From positions 106,083-170,082 of the forward strand of contig JAGXFU010000008.1 in NCBI GenBank assembly GCA_024637115.1: 64,000 nucleotides of DNA, given 5' to 3'. The notes beneath the pieces are model-generated. The model was not told the DNA's origin. It made no database searches and was given only the letters and a program-made list of their open reading frames with translations. Positions 7,625 through 17,416 of the stretch are shown one piece after another. Position 1 is the stretch's first letter; each line of letters opens with the position of its first letter. Made by a program: the position numbers and the translations under genes. Origin of the DNA: Actinomycetes bacterium (lineage in GTDB: Bacteria; Actinomycetota; Coriobacteriia; Anaerosomatales; JAGXFU01).

Positions 7625-10600
7625 ATGCGTCGCATCTTTCCTGCGCTGATTCTTGCGGTGATCGTCGTTCTCGCATTACCGATGACCGCTCATGCGGCCA
7701 GCGTGAGTGTCTCAGTCCTTGGCAGCGATACGCTCGGCGATGGTTCCATCGCAAAGCCGTATGCGACTATTCAGCACGCGATTGATATGGCAGCGACCGG
7801 AGACGTCGTGAGCGTTGGCACGGGGACGTTTTCCGGCGATGTGATGATGAAGAACGGCGTCTCGCTCTATGGCTCGGGGCCCGCCACGATTATTGAGGGC
7901 ACCGGCGCCGACTCTGCATTGACTGCATCGGGTATTGGCGGCGGCGAGACGGTATGGGGGCTCTCGATCACCGGTGGCGATGCCTTCGAGGGTGGCGGCA
8001 TCTACTGCAGCGCATCGTCACCAACGATCATGTTGTGCTCGATTGTGGGCAACACGGCATTCATGGGCGGCGGCATCTACTGCGACGCACTGTCGTTCCC
8101 ACTGATTCTGAACAACTCGATCAACAGCAACTTTGCTTCAGGTCTGGGCGGTGGCATCTATTGCGCCTCCGATGGGGCAGTGATTCGAGGCAACAGCATC
8201 GTGGACAACGCTGTCTCCGTTGGTGAAGTCAGCGGTAGTGGCGGCGGCATCTACTGCGATGGCGCTTCGCCAACGATTGAGCACAATACGATCAGTAGCA
8301 ACGACGCCGGACTTGGCGGGGGCATCTATTGCGGGAGCCTGTCGTGGCCAAAGATCGTTGGCAATGTCATTTCCGAGAACAATGCGCACAGCGGTGCAGG
8401 CATCTACAGCTACGGATCCTCCTCGGATGTGGTGAACAATACCGTGGTCGACAACACGGCGAGCGTTCTAGGCGGGGGTGTGTGCCGGGAATCCGTTGGG
8501 ACCCTGAGAATCGTCAACTGCATCCTCTGGGGCAACGGCGACGATCTATATGGTTGCGCGGCCACGTATTCGGATATCGAAGACGGGGATGTGGGGACAG
8601 GCAACGTCTCGGCCGATCCCATGTTTGTTGACCGTGCCAACGGCGACTACCGGCTGCGTTCTGACTCGCCGTGTATCAATCGGGCGAACTCGGCCGAACC
8701 GCTCCCTCCCTCTATAGACATCAGAGGCGTGGCGCGTCCGCAAGGCACGAGTCATGACATGGGCGCGCACGAGTATGAAGGCCCTCTCGATCCGCACGTT
8801 TCATCTCCGACGCATACGGTTGCCGCGTGGTCAGCCGAGCAAACGGTGACTATCGTTCTGACCGAGACGTCAGAGACGGTTGCTCCTGCGGCTGGATATG
8901 CGATCTCCGTTGGCTCCCTCGGCAGTCCGAGCCCTGTGGTCACTCACGGAGCCGAGACGACTTCATGCGTGCTGTTTGTGCCGTCGGGCAGAGACAGCTA
9001 TGTCAACCTCGCAACCGTTGACGCGGATGGCAACTGGTCAAACGGGACGAGTTTCGGTCCGATCTATGTCGACACGACCGCGCCCGTGACCACGGCGGTA
9101 ACGATGCCTTCGAGTGCCATTTCGCTCAGTGCCATGGATCCGTTCTCCGGCGTTGCGCTGACTGAATGGAGTTTGGACGGCGCAGAATGGGTGGAAGGAA
9201 CCCGGGTCACGCCTTCAGAGCCTGGTGTGTACACCCTACGTTTCCACTCGGTGGATGCAGTCGGCAACAACGAAGCCATATCCACGATGGAGTTTGACTA
9301 TCAGCCGTACCGATATGTCTCGCTGCTGGGCAGTGACGCAATTGGTGACGGGACGTTGGAGAACCCGTATGCAACGCCCCAACATGCGATTGATATGGCA
9401 GTGGCCGGCCAGACTGTCTGTGTGGGGCCGGGAACATTCACGGGCAATGTGACGATGAAGAACGGCGTGTCGCTCATTGGGAGTGGTGCAAACGAGACGA
9501 TTCTCAATGGGACGGGCAGCGACTCTGTGGTGAGGTTTTCTAACCTCTACACTGACGAGCTGCTCTCAGACCTCACGGTCACCGGCGGGAGTGCGACCGA
9601 TGGTGGAGGCATCTATTGCAATGCATCATCGCCTACCATCTCGAACGTGATTGTCACCGGCAACACCGCTGCGTCGAAAGGCGCGGGCATCTACTGTGGC
9701 GCAGCTTCCTCGGCTGTCATTGTCAACACTGTTGTGAGCGACAACATGCAGACGGCTTTTCGCCAGCCTTCGACGGGTGGCACCGCCATCTTTTGTAGTT
9801 CCTCGTCGCCTAAGATCTTGAACTGCACGGTGGTCGACAATGAATGCAGAGATCTTCGATACACGCTGCCGGGGGCGATTCAGAGCGACTCTTTGTTGCC
9901 CACCATCGAGAACTGCATAATCTGGGGCAACATGGGGGCCGGGCTCAAACTGTGCACCGCCACCTACTCCGACAATCAGGATGGCGCCGCGGGTATTGGC
10001 AACATCTCGATCGATCCCCGTTTCGTGAGTTCCGTGATCGGTGAGTACCAACTGCGTGCTGATTCGCCATGCATCGACGTGGCGAATCCGGTGACGGCGC
10101 CCGCGAGCGATATTCGTGGTGCGTATCGACCGCAGGGCGCGGGCAGCGATATGGGCGCATTCGAGTACTATGACGCCGCAAGTGCCTCGCCCATCGACCC
10201 GATGCTTTCCTCGGCAACTCACAGCGCCGGGGTCTGGTCATCGAGTACGAGCGTAGCGGTCGAGCTGACCGATGCGAGGGGGACGGTCGCGCCTGTCGCC
10301 GGGTTTGCGATCTCGGTGTCGACGGAGGCGACAGCGCCTGGTGAGGTGCTCTCGCGCGGGGCAACGACGGCCAGCTATGCGTTCACTGCCCCGGCGAGCG
10401 GCACGTACTACGTGAATGTGGCTACGGTTGACGAGCTCGGCAACTGGTCCGAGGGCGTGCACTTTGGTCCGATTCTGATCGATACGTTGGCACCCGTAGA
10501 TCCGTTCCTGAGCTCTGCAAGCCATCTCGTTGGAGCATGGAGTCGGGAGGGGACGGCAACACTGACGCTCGCCGGTGCGAGTGATGCCGACGGATCAGGG

Positions 10601-11983
10601 GTCGCCGGCTACAGCATCGAATGGACGCAAGACGCGACGGCTGTCCCTGAGCCAGTGATTTCCCATGGTGTCGAGACGTCGATGACGGTGACCGGTCTCG
10701 CCTCGGATGGTACGTGGTATGCGCGCGTGCGCACTGTTGACGCGGCTGGAAACTGGTCGGGCGGCTCAGAGCTCGGACCCATCCTGGTAGACCGTGCGGC
10801 CCCGGTGATCTCGGCGACGCCAACGGCGACTGTGGTCATCGACGGTGTGACGATCTCGCTTCACGCCACCGACGCCCTGTCTGGGGTTGGCGCGGTGTAC
10901 TGCGCAGTCGATGGCGCCAGCGGGGTTGCAACCGACACAGTGCGCCTGGATTCAGTCGGGGACCATGTGATCGAATTCTGGGCTGTCGACGTCGCAGGCA
11001 ACGAGAGCGTACACGGCTCTCGGAGTGTGAGAGTGAGCCCGTCGGAAACGGCGCATCTTGGCATCGCGGGCGACACTCGCTACGCGACGGCAGCAGCGGT
11101 CTCACGGCGGAGCTTTCCCAACGGGGCCAACACGGTGATAGTCGCGACGGGTGAGAATTGGCCGGATGCTCTGGGTGGAGCAGCACTTGCAGGCGCCCAC
11201 GACGCTCCGGTGCTGCTGACGGGCCCGAAATGGCTGTCGGCTGATGCCGCGGTCGAGATCAAGCGGCTCAAGCCGCAACACGTGATCATTCTCGGCGGCG
11301 TAGGAGTCGTTTCAGAGGATGTCGCAGTTCAGTTGCGCGGGCTGGCGGTCCACGGCGCGGACATTGAACGGTTGTCCGGGAGCGATCGCTATGCAACTTC
11401 CGAAGCCATCGCGGCACGCGTAGTGAGCGATTCGCGCCTCTTTGATGGCACGGCCTTCGTGACCACAGGCGTGTCGTTCCCTGATGCACTGGCCGCGGCA
11501 CCGCTTGCCGCAGCGCTGGAGCGTCCTCTCTATCTGGCGGGACCGCACGGGCTCAGCGCAGAGACCTTGAGCGAGATGAAGCAGGCAGGAGTGAGCGATG
11601 TTGTGATCCTTGGAGGCGTAAAGGCTGTCTCCGAGGTCGTGCCAGATCAGCTCGATGCCGCATCGATCGATTACATGCGAATCTCGGGGATCGATCGCTA
11701 CGCAACAGCTCTCGAGATCGCCAAGCAGGGGGTTGCAGAGGGGCTCACCTGGAACAAGCTCGCCTTTGCGTGTGGGACGGACTTCCCCGATGCCCTTGCT
11801 GGCGGTGTAATGCAGGGTCATGACTCCTCGGTCATGGTGCTCACAGAATGCGACTCGCTCGATGTCGGGGTCCGTACGGCTCTGGTCGAGCAGCGCGACA
11901 TCATTGGCGAGGTGCGCTACATAGGCGGTCTTAGGGCGATCGACCAGAGCGTGCGCGATGCGGTGAAGCAGCTGCTGCGCTAG
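7625..11983 (+). CDS. large secreted beta-helix surface protein with three cell-wall-binding repeats
   Basis: 1452-aa exported protein. Residues 1-25 are a Sec signal peptide ending in AHA-A. Two homologous right-handed beta-helix blocks follow (about 27-385 and 562-850); each begins LGSD-x-x-GDG...PYAT-x-QHAIDMA and carries recurring GGGIYC turns, as in DUF1565/parallel beta-helix proteins. Ig/fibronectin-like modules with the recurring start SS-x-(T/S)H-x-x-x-x-WS lie at about 390-480, 860-955 and 955-1060. The C-terminus (about 1142-1452) has three cell wall binding repeat 2 units (RYATA...SFPDALA...VILGGV), which attach proteins non-covalently to wall polymers. GGGGGAG precedes the ATG. 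A role in adhesion or polysaccharide binding is inferred. Confidence 0.88.
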   Translation: MRRIFPALILAVIVVLALPMTAHAASVSVSVLGSDTLGDGSIAKPYATIQHAIDMAATGDVVSVGTGTFSGDVMMKNGVSLYGSGPATIIEGTGADSALTASGIGGGETVWGLSITGGDAFEGGGIYCSASSPTIMLCSIVGNTAFMGGGIYCDALSFPLILNNSINSNFASGLGGGIYCASDGAVIRGNSIVDNAVSVGEVSGSGGGIYCDGASPTIEHNTISSNDAGLGGGIYCGSLSWPKIVGNVISENNAHSGAGIYSYGSSSDVVNNTVVDNTASVLGGGVCRESVGTLRIVNCILWGNGDDLYGCAATYSDIEDGDVGTGNVSADPMFVDRANGDYRLRSDSPCINRANSAEPLPPSIDIRGVARPQGTSHDMGAHEYEGPLDPHVSSPTHTVAAWSAEQTVTIVLTETSETVAPAAGYAISVGSLGSPSPVVTHGAETTSCVLFVPSGRDSYVNLATVDADGNWSNGTSFGPIYVDTTAPVTTAVTMPSSAISLSAMDPFSGVALTEWSLDGAEWVEGTRVTPSEPGVYTLRFHSVDAVGNNEAISTMEFDYQPYRYVSLLGSDAIGDGTLENPYATPQHAIDMAVAGQTVCVGPGTFTGNVTMKNGVSLIGSGANETILNGTGSDSVVRFSNLYTDELLSDLTVTGGSATDGGGIYCNASSPTISNVIVTGNTAASKGAGIYCGAASSAVIVNTVVSDNMQTAFRQPSTGGTAIFCSSSSPKILNCTVVDNECRDLRYTLPGAIQSDSLLPTIENCIIWGNMGAGLKLCTATYSDNQDGAAGIGNISIDPRFVSSVIGEYQLRADSPCIDVANPVTAPASDIRGAYRPQGAGSDMGAFEYYDAASASPIDPMLSSATHSAGVWSSSTSVAVELTDARGTVAPVAGFAISVSTEATAPGEVLSRGATTASYAFTAPASGTYYVNVATVDELGNWSEGVHFGPILIDTLAPVDPFLSSASHLVGAWSREGTATLTLAGASDADGSGVAGYSIEWTQDATAVPEPVISHGVETSMTVTGLASDGTWYARVRTVDAAGNWSGGSELGPILVDRAAPVISATPTATVVIDGVTISLHATDALSGVGAVYCAVDGASGVATDTVRLDSVGDHVIEFWAVDVAGNESVHGSRSVRVSPSETAHLGIAGDTRYATAAAVSRRSFPNGANTVIVATGENWPDALGGAALAGAHDAPVLLTGPKWLSADAAVEIKRLKPQHVIILGGVGVVSEDVAVQLRGLAVHGADIERLSGSDRYATSEAIAARVVSDSRLFDGTAFVTTGVSFPDALAAAPLAAALERPLYLAGPHGLSAETLSEMKQAGVSDVVILGGVKAVSEVVPDQLDAASIDYMRISGIDRYATALEIAKQGVAEGLTWNKLAFACGTDFPDALAGGVMQGHDSSVMVLTECDSLDVGVRTALVEQRDIIGEVRYIGGLRAIDQSVRDAVKQLLR

Positions 11984-12120
11984 GCCTTCCGTAACCTCTG
12001 GCGTTCTGTCGCTTGCGGCGCGGTGACCGGTTCCAAGACGGCAATGCCGCAAGAATGTGGCTCTATGTGCGTAAACCCCGCTATAGTCAGCACAGACGCA
12101 GCACGAGCCGGGGAGGGTTC

Positions 12121-12774
12121 ATGGGCGAGGGGTCCGCGCTATTCTGCACTCACTGTGGGGTATCGCTTGGCAGCTCGGACAAGTTCTGCACGAAATGCGG
12201 GACTCCACGAAGGGTCCCGGCTGCGGGAGAGTCTGCCCCAGCTCCAGCCCCTGCGCAGCGATCTCCCTCCGTCGCAGGTGTCGTTGCGAGTGCGACCGGG
12301 GCAGCATCTATGGCCGCGGGTCTCCCCTGGCAAACGATCGTAGCCGGTGAGACGCCGGATCTTCGCGCGATGCTCTCGGGTGCGGCCATACCCGCCGCTC
12401 GGTCTGTCGTGCAGCGGTCCCTCAAGCGCCCCGGGCTTTCGATGGCTGCCACCGTTGCGCTTGACCTGCTCGTGGCGGGTGTCTCCGGAGGGCCGGCGGC
12501 ACTGGTGGCGGCGATTCCTCGCGCGCTTGGGGGAGGCCTGACCTCGCTGCTCTCGCTGATCACCGGCTCCAAGGGTGGTGCGCTGCGCGGTCTCACGGGT
12601 GTCGTGTCTCTGGTGACCGCCGCCATCCAGATCGTCTCGCTGGGCGGGACGCTGCTCTCGGGGTTCTCAGACGGAACACCGCTGCTCACGCTCGCGCCAA
12701 TGGCCGTAGCGACCGCCTCTGCGCTTGTCATGGCGCTCAAGACGGCCTCGGTGGCCTTGAGGAGGCGGTCGTAG
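12121..12774 (+). CDS. zinc-ribbon membrane-associated protein
   Basis: 217-aa protein. The N-terminus carries a zinc ribbon of two CxxC pairs (CTHCG...FCTKCG, about residues 9-27), then an Ala/Pro linker, then a long Gly/Ala-rich hydrophobic part with several possible membrane segments (about 120-210), ending in a basic tail. The ATG at 12121 is chosen because GGGGAGGG sits just upstream and the zinc ribbon follows at once; an upstream in-frame ATG (12013) would add 36 unlikely residues. The stop codon directly abuts the ATG of the large secreted protein, and its last codons provide that gene's GAGGAGG site, so the two are translationally linked and probably work together. Confidence 0.75.
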   Translation: MGEGSALFCTHCGVSLGSSDKFCTKCGTPRRVPAAGESAPAPAPAQRSPSVAGVVASATGAASMAAGLPWQTIVAGETPDLRAMLSGAAIPAARSVVQRSLKRPGLSMAATVALDLLVAGVSGGPAALVAAIPRALGGGLTSLLSLITGSKGGALRGLTGVVSLVTAAIQIVSLGGTLLSGFSDGTPLLTLAPMAVATASALVMALKTASVALRRRS

Positions 12775-15700
12775 ATGCGCACACTTCGTCGCTCCGCGAT
12801 TCGTCGCGCGATCGCGCTTTGTATGCTCGTCTCACTTGCGGCGCTCCTTATGTTGCCGGCTCTGGCGTTTGCCGCCGAGAACCTCGTGACCTCCTACAAC
12901 ATCCCCGGCTTCTGGATGCAGGGTAGCAACGATGAGGACTCCTTCTCGGCAAGCGGGGAATACGGCGAGATCGATGGCTGGAACGGCACGGCTGATGTCA
13001 TCGTCGGCCGCAAGACCCCCGAGAACCCCTACACAGGCGCGCCCGACGAGAACTACTACAGCTCGTTTGAGGACTTCGCCGCGCGCTCGGGCGGGGCGGT
13101 CACGCTCTACGGGCCCGACGATGTAGTGGCGATTGAGATCGACTATGTATGGACAGAGGCCCAGAAGACGACCCTCGGCGGGCTCGAGGCCTGGTCGAAT
13201 ATCGGCGTATTCAAGAAGTACGACGATTACCCCTGGTTCCAGACCGAGTATCAGTACTGGATACCCACGGGCGACGGCGGCATCTACGTTGTCGGCGGCG
13301 GGAACCTCGCCGGCGAGGACGCCGATGTGAATTTCGGCTCGATGGTGAACGATATCGAGTCCGTTCTCGCGTCACTGCGGTTCAACGCTTCCGGCGCGAG
13401 CGCCGGGTCCGCAACACCCGCCGATGGTGAGTCGTCGCCCTGGCGCACCGTGGTCGGCGGCATCGGCGCTCTGGCAGCAGCCGCGATCGCGATGGCGGGA
13501 GCCGCTGCGAGTGCTCGCGCCAAGAACGGGGAACCCGAGCCGGAGCCGGACAAGCCGATCGGCTACGTGCTGCAGCTCTCCTCGGCGCGTTTGACCGTGA
13601 GCGAGCAGCACTCCGCGACGCTCACCATCCAGGCGTTCCGGGTGCTTCCGAGCGGACAGTACCAGCCCGCGCCCGAGGCGGGCATCGCCATCACGCCTTC
13701 GAGCGGCGTGAGCGTGGAGCCCTCAAGCGCGTACGGCACGCTGACGGCAGCCGTGTGGCAGACCGGGCCGGTCGCGCTGGGTGCGGGTATCGCGATTCAG
13801 GCAACCGCTCCGCTCGGCACCACGCAGGCGATGGTGCGCGTTGCCACCGCAGGTGTGAGTCGCATCGCCACGCGCTTTGAGCCCGCCGGCAAACTCGAAC
13901 TCCGCACCGAGGGCGAGGATTCCGTCGTGCTCGTGGCGGCGGTCGAACTCATCGGTCCGGATACGATGGATCCCGCGATCGATCAGGCCACCGTTAGGTC
14001 GTCGATCACGTTTGCCGAGGACTCCGAGTGGCTCGAGATATCTGCTCCCGCCGACTACGAGGATGGCCGCGCGATCACGGTGCGGGCGTCGCGGCCCGAC
14101 TCCTCGACCTTTGTCCAGCCGCCGGAGAGCGCGATCGTGCGCGTGAACGCGATGGTGGGGGAGCGACCCCTGACCGAGATGGTCCCCATCACGTTGGCGC
14201 GCCTGCCCTGGCTCGAAGCGCAGCCCGACCAGATCTCGCTCGCCGCCGATTCGGGCGCGTCTGCCGAGGTACGGGTGTGGGTCGAAAGCGGCAGCGGCGT
14301 GCAGTGGCAGTTCGACACCGAGTGGCGCGAGGGCGCGCGGCTGATCGCGACACCCGACATCTCCTCAACGGGTGCATCGACGGCCACGCTCACGCTCACC
14401 GAGAGCGCGGGCGACCGGCTCGACCCCGCGCGTCCGCAGACTGCCGCCACCCTCGTGGTGCTCGCCCGGGCCGAGGGATTCGAGCCGCTCAAGCGTGAGA
14501 TTCAGGTCGTCGTCACTCAGGAAGGGCTGTTCATCGACCGCACGAACGTCGACCCTGTGACGGGCGTGTTTCACCTCAACGCCGATGGCAGCGTCGCGCT
14601 CACCGATGTCGATGTGCGGGTCTACGTACGCGATCCGGCCACCAACGCGATCACGCCCGACATCGGCCTTGCGCAGCAGGTGCTGCTCGAGATCGGTGGC
14701 GAGGAGGGGACTCCCGGCCGCGCGGGCCTGAAGTCAGGCGGTCTGCTGGTCGAGCCCGCAGGCGTGCGCCCCAGCAACGTACCGAGCGCCACATTCCGCC
14801 TCGGCATTGAGCGGCAGCTGCCCACCGGTGGCGAACCGCTTCCCGCCACGCTGCGCGCCAGCGTGCCCGGACACGACGAAGAGCCCTACAGCGCGCTCGT
14901 GGCGCTGCGACTCATTGGCGTGAACACCGAGCCATTCTCGGCAGCGTGGCAGACCGAACTCGATGGCTGCCGCAACGTCATCCAGTTCTACGTGCCCCAC
15001 GAGTACCAGGCGCGTCTCTACGAGCTGCTCAAGGAACGCTCGCTCACCTTGGGCGCCGAGGGTCTGTATGTGATGCGCATGCAGCTGTGGAGTTTCGCCC
15101 ACGACCAGCTCGTGAAAGAGGCGCACGAGTACATGGATTCCGCGTGGTGGATCCAGCAGATCGAGGACACCCTCGACTGGGTCTCATGGTGCGGCGACAT
15201 CGCTTTCGGCGTGGCGAGCGGCACGTATCTGGGAGTTGTGGGCGCCGTTGCGATCGGCATGCTCAAGCCGCTGCTCGTCTCGGCCATGGAGGTCTGGATC
15301 GCCGGTGGCTCACTCGAGGACTGGCTCGCCGCGCAGTCCACCATGCTCACAGGAACTGCCGAGGGGATGCTGACGGACCCGGACGTGCTCTCCAAGCTCA
15401 CCGCCGACAAGAAGGCGATCGCCTGGGCGCTCTTCATCGCCTACTACTTTGCCAAGGAGCTCTACAACGACCCGAACATGTCGGTCACCAATGCCATGAA
15501 GAATGTGGGCAAGCAGTTGCGTGACGAGGGACTTATCATGTTCCTTCGGCATATCGCGAACATGAAGTCTGTGGGCAAGCCAAAGGTCGGCGGCGGGACT
15601 TCGAAGAAGCCCGGTGCGCCCGATGGGCCGACCAGGAAGCCTGCCGCGCCGGATGCACCGGATGCACCGGACGCGCGCAAGCGGCCGGACGCGCCGGAGA

Positions 15701-16719
15701 AGCAGCCGGACGCGCCTGAGAAGAAGCCCGACGCGCCGGAAAAGCAGCCGGACGCGCCGGATAAGCCGGCGCCCAAGAAGCCCAAGGGCTCGCCCAAGGA
15801 GCGCGCGGCGGCGATCGCCGACGATATCGCAGCTAAGACCGCCGACGGCAACCCGCTCGATCGGGCTACCGTCGACCGCATCATGGTCGATCCCGATGCC
15901 ATGCGCGAGCTCAAGAACAACAACCCCGAGGCCTGGAGCAAGATCAACGAGACCCGTTCAAAGATCTACGAGGGTCACGATGCCCAGCTGAAGGAATGGA
16001 TCGAGAACAACGTGCCCGAGGCCGAGGGCCGCCAGGTCGAGGTCCGCACGTTCGGTACCGCAGACGGCGTTGATCGCGACTACCGTGCCGGCTACGTCAC
16101 CACAGGCCCCGACGGCACACAGCGATTCATCGAGCTCAAGAAGGAGACGTGGGCCGGCGAGTCGCAGCGGATATTTGCCAAGGAGACCGGTGGGCCCAGT
16201 GATCCTGCGGGCGCTGCCAAGTGGGCAAAGGACCGCCAGCAGGTCGCCACAGACCAGTACCACGCCGAAGCGAGCGTGGATATGGCTGACCAGGGCACGG
16301 TCAAGAACAAGCAGACCGGTAAATGGGAGAAGACCCAGATCACGCCGAACGCCGACCTCGTCAAGCGGGGAGAATCAACGCTGATCGATCCAGAGGGCTA
16401 CGGCAAGACGTATGAGTCAAAGGTGGCCGAGGCCTATCACGAGGGCAACCATCTCGACGCCTACGCTCAGGCTGACAAGGCGGTGCACTCGCTCGAAGGC
16501 GTCCGCGAGGGCTACATGTTGCAGCACTACGGAATCAAGCAGCTGCCGCCCAAGATCGATGCCGGTATGCAGACGATCAAGGACGTGCAGGCCGGCAGAC
16601 TCACCCCGGCCCAGGCCGACGCGCGACTCAGGGAGCTCAAGTACCCGGGTGGCCTGCCGGACTTCATGGAGAAGATCTCGGGGCAGTTCGGGGGCCTCAA
16701 GTGGGCGCGAAAGCCGTAA
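12775..16719 (+). CDS. very large secreted protein with C-terminal nuclease-like (putative toxin) domain
   Basis: 1314 aa. Residues 1-34 are a signal peptide (LPALAFAA-EN). An acidic Trp/Tyr-rich domain follows, a hydrophobic segment (about 223-248), several beta-sandwich-like regions (about 265-720), and a hydrophobic helical region near 800-860. From about 942 to 1005 a linker repeats PDAPEKQ/PDAPEKK units. The last 300 residues differ in style: charged, soluble, with D1100/D1102 and E1120-x-K1122 (FIELKKE) arranged like the D...ExK core of PD-(D/E)xK nucleases. Long secreted stalk, repeat linker and enzymatic tip is the architecture of polymorphic toxins. No immunity gene is recognisable downstream; the next gene is on the opposite strand. 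The nuclease call is inference. Confidence 0.7.
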   Translation: MRTLRRSAIRRAIALCMLVSLAALLMLPALAFAAENLVTSYNIPGFWMQGSNDEDSFSASGEYGEIDGWNGTADVIVGRKTPENPYTGAPDENYYSSFEDFAARSGGAVTLYGPDDVVAIEIDYVWTEAQKTTLGGLEAWSNIGVFKKYDDYPWFQTEYQYWIPTGDGGIYVVGGGNLAGEDADVNFGSMVNDIESVLASLRFNASGASAGSATPADGESSPWRTVVGGIGALAAAAIAMAGAAASARAKNGEPEPEPDKPIGYVLQLSSARLTVSEQHSATLTIQAFRVLPSGQYQPAPEAGIAITPSSGVSVEPSSAYGTLTAAVWQTGPVALGAGIAIQATAPLGTTQAMVRVATAGVSRIATRFEPAGKLELRTEGEDSVVLVAAVELIGPDTMDPAIDQATVRSSITFAEDSEWLEISAPADYEDGRAITVRASRPDSSTFVQPPESAIVRVNAMVGERPLTEMVPITLARLPWLEAQPDQISLAADSGASAEVRVWVESGSGVQWQFDTEWREGARLIATPDISSTGASTATLTLTESAGDRLDPARPQTAATLVVLARAEGFEPLKREIQVVVTQEGLFIDRTNVDPVTGVFHLNADGSVALTDVDVRVYVRDPATNAITPDIGLAQQVLLEIGGEEGTPGRAGLKSGGLLVEPAGVRPSNVPSATFRLGIERQLPTGGEPLPATLRASVPGHDEEPYSALVALRLIGVNTEPFSAAWQTELDGCRNVIQFYVPHEYQARLYELLKERSLTLGAEGLYVMRMQLWSFAHDQLVKEAHEYMDSAWWIQQIEDTLDWVSWCGDIAFGVASGTYLGVVGAVAIGMLKPLLVSAMEVWIAGGSLEDWLAAQSTMLTGTAEGMLTDPDVLSKLTADKKAIAWALFIAYYFAKELYNDPNMSVTNAMKNVGKQLRDEGLIMFLRHIANMKSVGKPKVGGGTSKKPGAPDGPTRKPAAPDAPDAPDARKRPDAPEKQPDAPEKKPDAPEKQPDAPDKPAPKKPKGSPKERAAAIADDIAAKTADGNPLDRATVDRIMVDPDAMRELKNNNPEAWSKINETRSKIYEGHDAQLKEWIENNVPEAEGRQVEVRTFGTADGVDRDYRAGYVTTGPDGTQRFIELKKETWAGESQRIFAKETGGPSDPAGAAKWAKDRQQVATDQYHAEASVDMADQGTVKNKQTGKWEKTQITPNADLVKRGESTLIDPEGYGKTYESKVAEAYHEGNHLDAYAQADKAVHSLEGVREGYMLQHYGIKQLPPKIDAGMQTIKDVQAGRLTPAQADARLRELKYPGGLPDFMEKISGQFGGLKWARKP
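15641..15780 (+). repeat. in-frame short tandem repeats coding a PDAPEK linker
   Basis: Short GC-rich direct repeats (units reading ccggatgca and ccggacgcgcc...gagaag) encode PDAPDAPDA and then four PDAP(E/D)K-type units. They lie inside the 1314-aa secreted protein, between its hydrophobic region and its C-terminal domain. Such repeats are prone to slippage, so linker length probably varies between strains. Confidence 0.7.
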
Positions 16720-16747
16720 GGTTCGGTCGGGAGCGGAGCGCGAGGCC

Positions 16748-17329
16748 CTACTCGCCCCACAGTCCTCGGCTCGCCTCACGTGCCTCAACCTGCGCGTCGA
16801 GGAACATGTCCTCGTACTTCACGTTGGGCGGGTAGGTCGAGACCATCGCGTAGCCGTCGGCCACCAGCAGCGCGTTGAGCATCTGCTCGCGTACTTCCTG
16901 GGGCGAACCCGTTTGGGGCGGCGCGAGCCAGACATAGGCGAGCAGGCGGTCGTAGCGATCGCGGAGTTCGATATCGGCCTCGAGCCACACGTCAGAGCCC
17001 AGCGGTATCATACGCTCGGTGTAGGCGCTCGCCTCGCGGCCGTAGGGCTCGACCCCGCCATAGACCTCAGGGGTGTCCATGCCAATGAAGCGCACCTTCT
17101 CTTCGGTGCCGTCATCATAGCGAAAGTACGCGGTATCGCCGTCGGTGTGCTTGATGACGATCGCGTGTTCGGCGAGCGGGGATTCGGGTGTGGCGGGCTC
17201 AGTGCGCGCGTCAGCGATGCAGCCGGTAAGCGCAACCGCGAGCAGGGGGACAAGCAGGAGGTGCACAGGGTGCCAGGACGCTGGGGCGTTCGGGTGTGAT
17301 GTGTGCGTGAGTTGTTCGGTTGAGTTCAT
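16748..17329 (-). CDS. SNase-like nuclease lipoprotein
   Basis: 193-aa exported thermonuclease-family protein. The signal peptide ends in a lipobox, LAVALTGC, so the mature protein is probably a membrane-anchored lipoprotein. The SNase (OB-fold) domain covers about residues 55-193: HTDGDTAYF, the active-site Arg/Glu neighbourhood VRFIGMDTPE, then EPYGREAS, and RYDRLLAYVWL with the second Arg, ending in ASRGLWGE. The family cleaves DNA and RNA with Ca2+. I chose the ATG at 17329; an in-frame TTG at 17350 is possible. It converges on the putative nuclease-toxin gene; there is no evidence that it relates to that system. Confidence 0.88.
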   Translation of the reverse strand: MNSTEQLTHTSHPNAPASWHPVHLLLVPLLAVALTGCIADARTEPATPESPLAEHAIVIKHTDGDTAYFRYDDGTEEKVRFIGMDTPEVYGGVEPYGREASAYTERMIPLGSDVWLEADIELRDRYDRLLAYVWLAPPQTGSPQEVREQMLNALLVADGYAMVSTYPPNVKYEDMFLDAQVEAREASRGLWGE

Positions 17330-17355
17330 AGTCGAGAGTGTACCGCGCAATGCAC

Positions 17356-17388
17356 GAGCCGCCCCACCCGTGACGGGCGAGGCGGCTC
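17356..17388 (-). terminator. hairpin downstream of the heme sensor gene
   Basis: Inverted repeat with 8-base arms GAGCCGCC/GGCGGCTC, an internal loop, and an inner CCCG-TGA-CGGG stem. It lies 28 bases after the stop of the sensor gene and before the SNase gene, both on the minus strand. There is no U-tract, so it would be a strong-stem, tail-less terminator or an RNA-stabilising hairpin. Confidence 0.45.
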
Positions 17389-17416
17389 GGATTCGAACCA
17401 GGGGAGGGTTCGCGTG

